Source: CAYGWP01 sp964353455
GTDB taxonomy: Bacteria > Planctomycetota > Phycisphaerae > FEN-1346
DNA length: 11,174 nucleotides
Assembly (NCBI GenBank): GCA_964353455.1
Contig: CAYGWP010000422.1
Location: 1-11,174 of the forward strand
Direction of reading: 5' to 3'
This document shows positions 5,649 to 11,174 of the stretch, one piece after another. The stretch's first letter is position 1, and the number at the start of each line of letters is the position of its first letter. Below the pieces are notes generated by a model, which was not told the DNA's origin, ran no database searches, and was given only the letters and a program-made list of their open reading frames with translations. The position numbers and the translations under genes were made by a program.

Positions 5649-5796
5649 CGTACGAATTTGAGTGCCGCGTCACTTTCGGTGGGTGGCACGGCCACGCTGT
5701 TGCGTGGCCGTGGGGTCGCACGCGGGCAGCCACGGCCACGCAAAGGCAAAGCGTGGCCGTGCCACCCGTAACTGACGACACAGTACGTACGAATTT
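5649..5796. mobile_element. MITE-like palindromic element bounded by 11-bp direct repeats
   Basis: CGTACGAATTT occurs at 5649-5659 and again at 5786-5796. Between the copies, GGGTGGCACGGCCACGCT (5681-5698) and its exact reverse complement (5750-5767) form 18-bp inverted repeats. Each end is itself a hairpin: CACGGCCACGC/GCGTGGCCGTG with loop TGTT (5687-5712), and the same arms with a 9-nt loop (5731-5761). There is no coding capacity. The right half is homologous to 70-115. The architecture suggests a non-autonomous inserted element, with the direct repeats as a possible target duplication. It sits between the divergent aroF and DUF883 transcription units. Confidence 0.65.
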
Positions 5797-5801
5797 AAAA
5801 T

Positions 5802-5834
5802 AGGCGCCCTTCATTCGGGTGCGCCTGATATAAT
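5802..5834 (+). promoter_or_regulatory. Possible promoter/operator of the DUF883 operon
   Basis: A perfect TATAAT (5829-5834) lies 80 bp before the DUF883 gene. No convincing -35 exists at 16-18 bp. The -35 region is instead occupied by an inverted repeat, AGGCGC (5802-5807) and GCGCCT (5821-5826), with two further pairs inside. That arrangement is typical of an activator- or repressor-bound promoter, but it could be a chance palindrome in GC-rich DNA. Confidence 0.35.
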
Positions 5835-5914
5835 AGTCGCATGTGGACGGCAGGGCGATGGCTCGAGCCGGTGATTCCGATGAGCAACTCACCTGACAGC
5901 GAGGAGGACTTGCT

Positions 5915-6139
5915 ATGTCGCAGACGGCAACGAGTACGGAGACCCAGGAACTTCGCAAGCGCATCGACGTCCTGAGCAAGGAACTCGGGGAGTTGTGCAA
6001 GTCGGTGAGGGACCGCGCGATCACCGGCAGCAAGGAATGGGCGGAGGAGCATCCGGCGGCGGCCATCGGCGTTGTTGCCGGCGTGTCGGCCAGCATCGGC
6101 TTCGTCCTCGGCCTGCTGATCGCCCGCAACCGCGGGTAG
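5915..6139 (+). CDS. DUF883 (YqjD/ElaB-like) C-tail-anchored membrane protein
   Basis: 74 residues. A polar N-terminal half with heptad-like helix (about 8-36, TQELRKRIDVLSKELGELCK) is followed by EEHPAAAIGVVAGVSASIG and a single hydrophobic segment (about 47-69) ending in RNRG. This is the DUF883 pattern: HP before a glycine-rich anchor and basic residues at the extreme C-terminus. In E. coli, YqjD anchors to the inner membrane and associates with ribosomes in stationary phase; that role is not shown here. GAGGAGG (5901-5907) is 7 nt before the ATG, a strong start. It is the first gene of a three-gene set with a YqjE-like gene next. Confidence 0.85.
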   Translation: MSQTATSTETQELRKRIDVLSKELGELCKSVRDRAITGSKEWAEEHPAAAIGVVAGVSASIGFVLGLLIARNRG

Positions 6140-6169
6140 CAGCCTCCAGGCCCCAAAATTGAAGCCATT

Positions 6170-6245
6170 GCGCGGTGGGTCTCCGTACCCACCGCGCTAC
6201 ACGCGACGGCGCCCCTTGCGCGGCGGGTGCGGAGACCCGCCGCGC
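6170..6245. repeat. BIME-like pair of inverted palindromes
   Basis: GCGCGGTGGGT (6170-6180) / ACCCACCGCGC (6187-6197) and GCGCGGCGGGT (6218-6228) / ACCCGCCGCGC (6235-6245) are two 11-bp perfect stems, each with a 6-nt loop. The loops CTCCGT and GCGGAG are near reverse complements, so the second unit is an inverted copy of the first. They fill most of the 123-bp gap between the DUF883 and YqjE-like genes and could modulate expression of the distal genes through mRNA processing or partial termination. Confidence 0.75.
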
Positions 6246-6262
6246 GAAGAGGACGGTCAGCC

Positions 6263-6601
6263 TTGACGACGCCGGATACCGGAGACGAGCGTTCGGGGTT
6301 GGTTGAGCACTTCCGCCGCGCTATCGCTCACGCGATGGACGCCCTGCGGTGCTACGCGTCCCTTGTCGCGGCCGATGCGGAGCAGCGCCTTCAGCGGAGC
6401 CTGCGCTCGACGGTCGCCGCGGCGACCTGGGTGGCCTTCTCGGTCGTGGGCCTGGTGTTCCTGGCCGGGGGCGCGGCCGAACTCATCGACAGCCATGTCG
6501 GGGAGAAGGCGCCGGGCATCGGGCGGATCATCGTCGGCGGAATCATACTGGCAATGTTCGCCGTTGTCCTTTTGGCGCAGCGGCGCGGCGAGAGGCAGTG
6601 A
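6263..6601 (+). CDS. YqjE-like / phage-holin-superfamily (DUF1469-type) membrane protein
   Basis: 112 residues from TTG 6263, chosen because AGAGGA (6248-6253) lies 9 nt upstream. A longer GTG reading from 6227 would start inside the palindrome at 6218-6245 and is unlikely. A hydrophilic N-terminal helix with LVAADAEQRLQRSLR (34-48) precedes two hydrophobic segments (about 50-72 and 87-106) separated by a short charged loop, and the protein ends in QRRGERQ. This matches the holin 3_6/YqjE layout. In E. coli yqjE follows yqjD, as here. The holin label is a family name and does not imply a phage or lysis function. It is followed after 3 nt by the next gene. Confidence 0.75.
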   Translation: MTTPDTGDERSGLVEHFRRAIAHAMDALRCYASLVAADAEQRLQRSLRSTVAAATWVAFSVVGLVFLAGGAAELIDSHVGEKAPGIGRIIVGGIILAMFAVVLLAQRRGERQ

Positions 6602-6604
6602 CGC

Positions 6605-6994
6605 ATGGAAAGCGCTCCCCCAAACCTCGCCGACCTGTCACCCGCGGAACTCGACTACCTGGCCAAGGCCCACCTTGACGGTTGTCTGGGGGAACTCGGC
6701 GGCGCGGCCGCCGACCTCCGCCGGTCGTGCTCCCCGGTGCGCCTGGCGAAGAAGCACCCGGTCCTCGTGGCGACGCTGGCCGCCGGCGCGGGACTGATGC
6801 TGACGCGGATGGTCATGGGCGTTCGCCGCCCGGCAACGGCCGCTCCGGCCGCGGCCCCGCCGCCGTCCGCGCGGCGCACATTCACGAGTTTGCTCGCCGC
6901 ATCGCTTGCATCCATCGCCGGTCGCCTCCTGCCCGACCTCATCTTGACCCGCCTGGCCCGAGCCCGTACATCCAGAGAGCGTCAGGGAAATTAG
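6605..6994 (+). CDS. Small membrane protein, third gene of the DUF883 operon
   Basis: 129 residues, not recognised. The start ATG is 3 nt after the preceding stop, and GAGAGG near 6590-6596 provides a ribosome-binding site, so translation is coupled. The N-terminal 45 residues are acidic to neutral (LADLSPAELDYLAKAHLDG). KKHPVLVATLAAGAGLMLTR (49-68) is a glycine-rich membrane segment resembling the HP-anchor of DUF883/DUF3618 proteins. A Pro/Ala linker (75-90) leads to a second hydrophobic or amphipathic helix (about 93-116). It occupies the place of yqjK in the E. coli cluster, but sequence similarity to YqjK is not evident. Likely a structural partner of the two upstream proteins. Confidence 0.7.
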   Translation: MESAPPNLADLSPAELDYLAKAHLDGCLGELGGAAADLRRSCSPVRLAKKHPVLVATLAAGAGLMLTRMVMGVRRPATAAPAAAPPPSARRTFTSLLAASLASIAGRLLPDLILTRLARARTSRERQGN

Positions 6995-7014
6995 GCCCCC
7001 GCCCCGTCGGAAAG

Positions 7015-7056
7015 CGGACATTTCTATCCACCCCGAACCGGACATTACAGTCCACC
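7015..7056. repeat. Two imperfect 18-bp iterons, possible insertion-sequence end remnant
   Basis: CGGACATTTCTATCCACC (7015-7032) and CGGACATTACAGTCCACC (7039-7056) are direct repeats with a 24-bp period and 3 mismatches. Repeated GCGGACATTTCTA-type motifs resemble the internal transposase-binding repeats at ends of IS21-like elements. No transposase gene is present. The remaining bases of the 6995-7138 gap hold only the promoter described next. Confidence 0.45.
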
Positions 7057-7078
7057 AGCGACAAGCCGTCAAAAAGCA

Positions 7079-7107
7079 TTGCCGAGCGGGCGGTGGCGGC
7101 GTATCTT
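7079..7107 (+). promoter_or_regulatory. Candidate promoter of the response-regulator gene
   Basis: -35 TTGCCG (7079-7084, 4/6), 17-bp spacer, -10 TATCTT (7102-7107, 4/6). The predicted start near 7114 leaves a leader of about 25 nt before the ATG at 7139. Moderate match only. Confidence 0.4.
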
Positions 7108-7138
7108 AGTCGGAATACGATATAGGCGGGCAGCGAGC

Positions 7139-7963
7139 ATGGCCGACGAGAAACGACCCCGCGTGCTCATCGTTGAAGATGAGCCGGATATGAACAACCT
7201 CCTCGCGGAGGTCCTGTCGGCCTACGGCTTCGAGCCGGAGCAGGCGGGCGACGCCGAGCAGGCCCTCGCGCACCTGGCGGCGCGCACCCCCGATGCCATC
7301 CTGCTGGACCTAATGCTGCCCGGCCTCAGCGGCCTGGAACTCTGCCGGCAACTGAAGACATCGCGGGCCACGCGGACGATCCCCATTGTGATGCTGACGG
7401 CGCTGGACCGCGCTGCGGACCGCCGTCATGGCTACGAGACCGGGGCCGACGACTACGTGACCAAGCCGTTTACGCCCGATGGCCTCGTGGCGCGGCTGAA
7501 GGCCTGCCTTGACCAGTGCCGCGATGCGCTGGCTTCCTGCGGACGCTTCACGCGGCAGATCGAGTTGACGGCATCGCTGGCCGACCTGAAGGTGATCAAC
7601 ACTCTGGCCACGTGCCTCTACTGCCACACCGATTTAAGCGTCCAGCAGATCGAGGCCCTGCGGGCCGGGCTCGTGGCGCTTGCGGATGCGGCGGGGCAAT
7701 GGGCGGTCCAACGGGGCGGCACATCGCCCGTGCGGATGACGGTCGATATGAACGGCGAGCGGTTGCAACTGAGGTTCCGGAGGGCGGCCGAGGGCGGCGA
7801 TGCATTCATCGCCCAGCACCTCGACGCCGAGGCTGCCGTTCCGGCGGGCTTCACCGACGCCGGGATCATCGACCGCGTGTTCAGGGAGGACGCGGAAGTC
7901 GTGCTTGAGAAGGTGATTCCGCCCCCGGAGCCAAACACGCGCTCGTCTTCGACTCGCGGCTAA
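7139..7963 (+). CDS. Response regulator with unrecognised C-terminal output domain
   Basis: 274 residues from ATG 7139. The receiver domain (about 8-125) is complete: E13-D14 acidic pair, phosphoacceptor D57 in LLDLMLPG, T87 in MLTA, K109 in VTKPF. The C-terminal half (about 140-262) is not a known DNA-binding domain. It has a helix rich in Leu, an LYCH motif (160-163), and then SVQQIEALRAGLVALADAAGQWA followed by VRMTVDMNGERLQLRFR. That helix-strand layout recalls RsbW-like HATPase_c_2 anti-sigma modules, but the N-box Asn is missing, so any such domain would be degenerate. The last residues come from an imperfect tandem repeat. The gene converges on the kinase pair at 8016-11093, a possible partner set. 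Confidence 0.85.
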   Translation: MADEKRPRVLIVEDEPDMNNLLAEVLSAYGFEPEQAGDAEQALAHLAARTPDAILLDLMLPGLSGLELCRQLKTSRATRTIPIVMLTALDRAADRRHGYETGADDYVTKPFTPDGLVARLKACLDQCRDALASCGRFTRQIELTASLADLKVINTLATCLYCHTDLSVQQIEALRAGLVALADAAGQWAVQRGGTSPVRMTVDMNGERLQLRFRRAAEGGDAFIAQHLDAEAAVPAGFTDAGIIDRVFREDAEVVLEKVIPPPEPNTRSSSTRG

Positions 7964-7993
7964 ACACGCGTGCTCGTCACTTCGACTTCGCGC
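7933..7993. repeat. Imperfect tandem duplication across the response-regulator stop codon
   Basis: AAACACGCG-CTCGTC-TTCGAC-TCGCGG starting at 7933 recurs from 7962 as AAACACGCGTGCTCGTCACTTCGACTTCGCGC, differing by small insertions. The TAA stop (7961-7963) overlaps the junction. The first copy encodes the Ser/Arg-rich tail of the response regulator; the second is in the convergent gap. Confidence 0.6.
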
Positions 7994-8015
7994 AAATATG
8001 CAATGTCAAACCACG

Positions 8016-9512
8016 TCAGGCGCCGCGCCGTTCAGGCACTTCGCGCGCGGGGGAGAATTCCGACGGCACCGTGAAGAAGAACCGTGCGCCTTCGCCGGGC
8101 GTTGACTCGAAGTTGACCTGCCCGCCCCACGATTCCACCAGGCGTTTGGCCGTCGAGAGCCCAAGGCCCATGCCCGTCACGTTCCCCGTGAACGATTCTT
8201 CCAGTTGCGAGAAATCCACGAAGACCTGGTCATGGTCCTGTGGGCTGATGCCGGGGCCGTTGTCGCGCACAGAGACCTCGAGTTGGCGGTCTTCAATCTC
8301 CTTGGCAGAGATCTCGATGCGGATATCGCTGCGGCGGACGAACTTGGCGGCGTTGTCCGCCAGGTTGTCCACGACGATCGACAGAAGTTCCTCGGGCGCC
8401 CTTGCTCGCGGCAGGCCGGGCGGCAGCGCGATGACCCACTGGATCGTCCGCCCAGGATACCTGCGGCCGACCCGCTCGCGGATGCGGCCCGACAGGTCCA
8501 CGAGCGACACCAACTGGCCCGCCCGCTCCAGTTCCGTCGCCGTCAGCCCGGCGTACGCCAGCACCTTCTCGATCAACTCCGAGAGTTCCTGGACCTTCGA
8601 GAGGGAAATCCGGATCGCCTCGCCCATGGCCGGCGGCACGGGGCCGTACTTGCCGCGGTCGATGAGGTTCAGGTACCCGCTGAAGATCGTCAGGGGCGTC
8701 TTGAGTTTGTGGGTCACAAGGACCAGGAAGTCGCGCTTCAGTTTTTCCTTTTGCCGCATCTCCGTCACGTCGCGGAACACGAGGGCCGCGTTATAGAGTT
8801 CCCCCCGAGGACCTTCGATGCGGGTGTAGCGGCCCGCCAAGTACCGCGGCGGCCCCGCATCTTCCTTCGCCAGGTCGATCGTGACCGACCGCGTCAGCGA
8901 CTGCCGCAGGGCGTCCAGCGACGGCTCCACCTGGAACCCCTTGAGGATTTCGGCAAGGTCCTTGCCCGCGACCGACTGCTCGCTGCCCAAGCCGAGGAGT
9001 TCTGCCGCGCGGCGGCTGACGGTCTGCACCCGCCACTGGCCGTCGGTGATGACGATGCCGTGCGAGAGGTCCTGGATAACGGCGTGGAACTTTTCGCGCT
9101 CGGCCAGCATCGAGCGGTAGTACTTTATCTGGAGGAGGCTCTTGACGCGGGCCAGCAGTTCGCCGCGGTCGAACGGCTTTGACAGAAAATCGTCGGCCCC
9201 CGCCTCGAGGCCGCGGATCCGGTCCTCGGTCTCCTTCAGGGCCGTCACCATGATGATAGGGATGACGGCGGTGGCCTCATTTGCCCGGAGGCGGCGGCAG
9301 ACCTCGAAGCCGTCGATCTTCGGGAGCATGATGTCCAGCAGGATGAGGTCGGGGCGTTCGGCCTCGACGGTGCGCAGGGCCTCCTCGCCGTCGCAGGCGG
9401 CCACGGTCTCGTAGCCTGCGGCCTGGAGGTTCCGCTCAAGGAGTTTGACGTTGGCGGGATAGTCATCGACCACCAGGATTTTCCCGCCGACGGCCTGCGT
9501 TTTGTCGGGCAT
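8016..9512 (-). CDS. Soluble hybrid sensor kinase: REC-PAS-HisKA-HATPase
   Basis: 498 residues from ATG 9512, preceded by GGAAGGA 3-4 nt upstream; a TTG at 9524 is an alternative. The N-terminal receiver has D16-D17, phosphoacceptor D60 in LLDIMLP, T90 and K112. A PAS-like sensor follows (about 140-250, HGIVITDGQWRVQTVSRRAAELLG). HisKA has H268 in VTHKLKTPLT, with Lys instead of the usual Glu after His. The ATPase has VDNLADNAAKF (N-box, 381-391), DNGPGI (G1, 417-422) and GMGLGL (G2, 447-452). No membrane segment is present, so it is cytoplasmic. It lies 18 nt after the stop of the membrane kinase gene, in the same operon. The N-terminal receiver could take phosphate from that kinase. Confidence 0.93.
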   Translation of the reverse strand: MPDKTQAVGGKILVVDDYPANVKLLERNLQAAGYETVAACDGEEALRTVEAERPDLILLDIMLPKIDGFEVCRRLRANEATAVIPIIMVTALKETEDRIRGLEAGADDFLSKPFDRGELLARVKSLLQIKYYRSMLAEREKFHAVIQDLSHGIVITDGQWRVQTVSRRAAELLGLGSEQSVAGKDLAEILKGFQVEPSLDALRQSLTRSVTIDLAKEDAGPPRYLAGRYTRIEGPRGELYNAALVFRDVTEMRQKEKLKRDFLVLVTHKLKTPLTIFSGYLNLIDRGKYGPVPPAMGEAIRISLSKVQELSELIEKVLAYAGLTATELERAGQLVSLVDLSGRIRERVGRRYPGRTIQWVIALPPGLPRARAPEELLSIVVDNLADNAAKFVRRSDIRIEISAKEIEDRQLEVSVRDNGPGISPQDHDQVFVDFSQLEESFTGNVTGMGLGLSTAKRLVESWGGQVNFESTPGEGARFFFTVPSEFSPAREVPERRGA

Positions 9513-9530
9513 GTTTCCTTCCAATCGGCC

Positions 9531-11093
9531 TCAAGGCTGCTCGCTGCGGCTAGGCACAAGGTCCCTCAGGAGCGTAACGGTGAAGGTGGAGCCTTTCCCC
9601 AGTTCGCTCTCGGCCGTGATCTCGCCGCCGTGCAGTTCCACCAGCCGCTTCGTGAGCGCCAGGCCCAGGCCGGTGCCCTCGTGCTTTCTCGTCAGCGACG
9701 AATCCACCTGGCGGAACTCCTCGAAGATCGTCACCAGGTCTTCCGGGGTCATGCCGATGCCCGTATCGGCCACGTGGATGACCACGGCCTCGCGGCTGAG
9801 GCGGGCCTCGACCGTGATGCGCCCGCCCGAGCCGGTGAACTTGATGGCGTTCGAGAGCAGATTATACAGGACCTGCTTGAGTTTGAGCGGGTCGGCCGTA
9901 AGTTCCAGGGGGCGCGGGACGATGTCGGTCCTGAGTTCGACGCCCTTTCGCCGCGCCAGGCCCCGCCCCACGCGCATCACTTCATCCACGAGCGCCCCGA
10001 GGTCGCACGGTTCCAGCGTGAGTTCCATCGCCCCTGCCTCGACCTTCGCAAGGTCGAGGATATCGTTGATCATGCCCAGGAGTTGCCGCCCGGCACGGTA
10101 TATGTCCTCTGCGAACTCTCGCTGCTCGGGCGTCGGCGGCCCGGCCACGCCGTCGCGGATCGCCTCCGCGAAACCCATGATGGCGTTCAGGGGCGTCCGC
10201 AACTCGTGGCTCATGTTCGCCAGGAACTGGCCCTTGAGTTGGTTCGCGCGGACCAGTTCATCGTTGAGTTCGCGGAGTTCGGCTGTCTTTTCGGCCACCG
10301 CACGCTCCAGGTTGTCGGTGTACTCGCGGAGGCGCTGTTCGAGGACCTTCCGCTGGGTGATGTCGCGGCAGATGATCGTATAGCCGATGGCCTGCCCCCG
10401 CGGGTCGCTGCGGACGGTCGTGACGGTCCGCACGGGGAACCGGTCGCCGCTTTTGCGGACGCGGCTGCCCTCGCCCTCATGGCGTCCGTGGATCCTCAGG
10501 GCCCGCTGCGTTTCAAGGCCCGTGGCCTGTTCGACCTCCTCGGGCGGAACGAACCGCTGGAACGGCCGGCCGAGGACCTCTTCCGGCTCGCAGCCGAACA
10601 TGCGGCGCGCCCCCTCATTGAACGTCAGAACCCGCCAGTCCATGTCGGTGGCGATGATGGCGTACTCGGTTGACGAGTCGAGGACTGAATGCAGGAAGTC
10701 GGTCGTCTCGCGGAGTTCTTGCGTCCGCTCCTCGACGCGGCGCTCCAGTTGCTCGTGCAACTGGCGGAGGCGCATCTGCATCTCGCGGAAGGCGTCGGCC
10801 AGTTGGCCGACCTCGTCGCCGCCGCGCACGCCGATCTCGGAATCGAGGTGCCCCTGACCGATCCGCCGCGAGACATCCGACAACTGACCGAGCGGCCGCG
10901 TGATGTGCCGGACGAACACAAGGCCGGCCGCGATCGTCAGGACCACGCCCAGCGCATCGCCGACCAGGAAGAAGATGCGGCCGGCCTCGCCGCCGGGCGC
11001 GGCAAACGTCAGCCACGCCGTCAGGCACCCTTCCACGAGGGCCGCCGCCAGCACCAAGAGCGCCAGTTTGTACGTCAGTTTAAGGCCGCGCAT
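9531..11093 (-). CDS. Membrane sensor histidine kinase: TM-HAMP-PAS-HisKA-HATPase
   Basis: 520 residues from ATG 11093. Two membrane helices (about 8-30 and 41-62) are separated by only about ten residues, so there is almost no periplasmic sensor. HAMP (about 61-115), a coiled coil, PAS (about 133-250, EYAIIATDMDWRVLTFNEGARRMFG with the closing CRDITQRK), a second coiled linker, HisKA with H296 in ANMSHELRTPLN, N-box NLLSNAIKF (411-419), G1 DTGIGM (443-448) and G2 GTGLGL (473-478). All catalytic motifs look intact. The frame is open to the window edge, but upstream codons fall in a hairpin repeat and the protein begins naturally with MRGLKLTYK before the first helix; AGG lies about 7 nt upstream. 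First gene of the kinase operon. Confidence 0.92.
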   Translation of the reverse strand: MRGLKLTYKLALLVLAAALVEGCLTAWLTFAAPGGEAGRIFFLVGDALGVVLTIAAGLVFVRHITRPLGQLSDVSRRIGQGHLDSEIGVRGGDEVGQLADAFREMQMRLRQLHEQLERRVEERTQELRETTDFLHSVLDSSTEYAIIATDMDWRVLTFNEGARRMFGCEPEEVLGRPFQRFVPPEEVEQATGLETQRALRIHGRHEGEGSRVRKSGDRFPVRTVTTVRSDPRGQAIGYTIICRDITQRKVLEQRLREYTDNLERAVAEKTAELRELNDELVRANQLKGQFLANMSHELRTPLNAIMGFAEAIRDGVAGPPTPEQREFAEDIYRAGRQLLGMINDILDLAKVEAGAMELTLEPCDLGALVDEVMRVGRGLARRKGVELRTDIVPRPLELTADPLKLKQVLYNLLSNAIKFTGSGGRITVEARLSREAVVIHVADTGIGMTPEDLVTIFEEFRQVDSSLTRKHEGTGLGLALTKRLVELHGGEITAESELGKGSTFTVTLLRDLVPSRSEQP

Positions 11094-11128
11094 GAAATGC
11101 CTATTGGGGGTCTGGCGCCTTTTGTGTG

Positions 11129-11150
11129 GCACAGCCGCCCTCGGCTGTGC
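11129..11150. repeat. Hairpin repeat upstream of the membrane kinase
   Basis: GCACAGCCG (11129-11137) and CGGCTGTGC (11142-11150) form a 9-bp perfect stem with loop CCCT, inside GTGTGGCACAGCC. This kind of 'GCACAGCCGCCCTCGGCTGTG' repeat is familiar from intergenic regions of planctomycete genomes. The window ends 24 bp beyond it, so its full extent and any kinase promoter are not visible. Confidence 0.6.
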
Positions 11151-11174
11151 GGCTTCTCGGCAATTTGCACGCCC

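Noticed and set aside
3665..5771. Long plus-strand open frames opposite the PHP gene and aroF
   Set aside because: The minus strand encodes clearly recognisable enzymes there; the plus frames show no family motif.
6227..6262. GTG start at 6227 for the YqjE-like gene
   Set aside because: It lies inside a palindromic repeat and lacks a ribosome-binding site; TTG 6263 has AGAGGA at good spacing.
6263..6601. Prophage lysis holin
   Set aside because: The holin superfamily name covers YqjE-like housekeeping proteins; there is no endolysin or other phage gene nearby and the neighbour is DUF883.
11094..11174. Extension of the membrane kinase to a GTG at 11132 or to the window edge
   Set aside because: The extra codons fall in a hairpin repeat, and the protein begins naturally with a short basic segment before the first membrane helix at ATG 11093.

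Overview
The window is GC-rich, densely coded bacterial chromosome. Several traits point to a Planctomycetota-like organism, probably Phycisphaerae or a relative: a kinase-less J-domain-like membrane protein with a proline-rich tail, many palindromic intergenic repeats (including the 'LTPDPSPARGEG'-type repeat), mixed ATG/TTG starts, and an archaeal/eukaryotic-type Pus10. This placement is inference; the window has no rRNA or other phylogenetic marker.

Layout. 1-126: remnant of a palindromic repeat. 127-1611 (-): J-domain-like, single-pass, proline-rich protein with a good sigma70-type promoter, divergent from 1711-2955 (+), a Pus10 tRNA pseudouridine synthase whose last ~20 codons come from a dispersed repeat. 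Its stop overlaps that of the convergent rubrerythrin gene (2952-3455, -). Upstream on the minus strand is a two-gene unit: type I-beta DAHP synthase (aroF, 4386-5399), then a PHP-family histidinol-phosphatase-like gene (3569-4375).

The aroF leader (about 5400-5607) is the highlight. A strong promoter places its +1 on, or next to, the ATG of a 43-codon peptide. That peptide carries Trp, Phe, Tyr, Tyr and Phe within eight codons. After it come two mutually exclusive RNA structures, an antiterminator and a canonical intrinsic terminator, immediately before the aroF ribosome-binding site. This has the form of ribosome-mediated attenuation responding to aromatic amino acids.

5649-5796 is a palindromic, MITE-like element between 11-bp direct repeats. 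5915-6994 (+) holds three small membrane proteins resembling the E. coli yqjD-yqjE-yqjK arrangement (DUF883, holin-superfamily YqjE-like, unknown), with a BIME-like double palindrome between the first two. After possible IS21-type end repeats comes a response regulator with an unrecognised output domain (7139-7963, +). It converges on a two-gene histidine-kinase operon (-): a membrane HAMP-PAS kinase (9531-11093) and a soluble REC-PAS-kinase hybrid (8016-9512). The window ends in another hairpin repeat.

How the genes may work together: aroF and the PHP phosphatase are probably co-transcribed and controlled by the leader attenuator. The two kinases and the response regulator could form a local phosphorelay next to an envelope/stress membrane operon, but nothing in the sequence proves a partnership.
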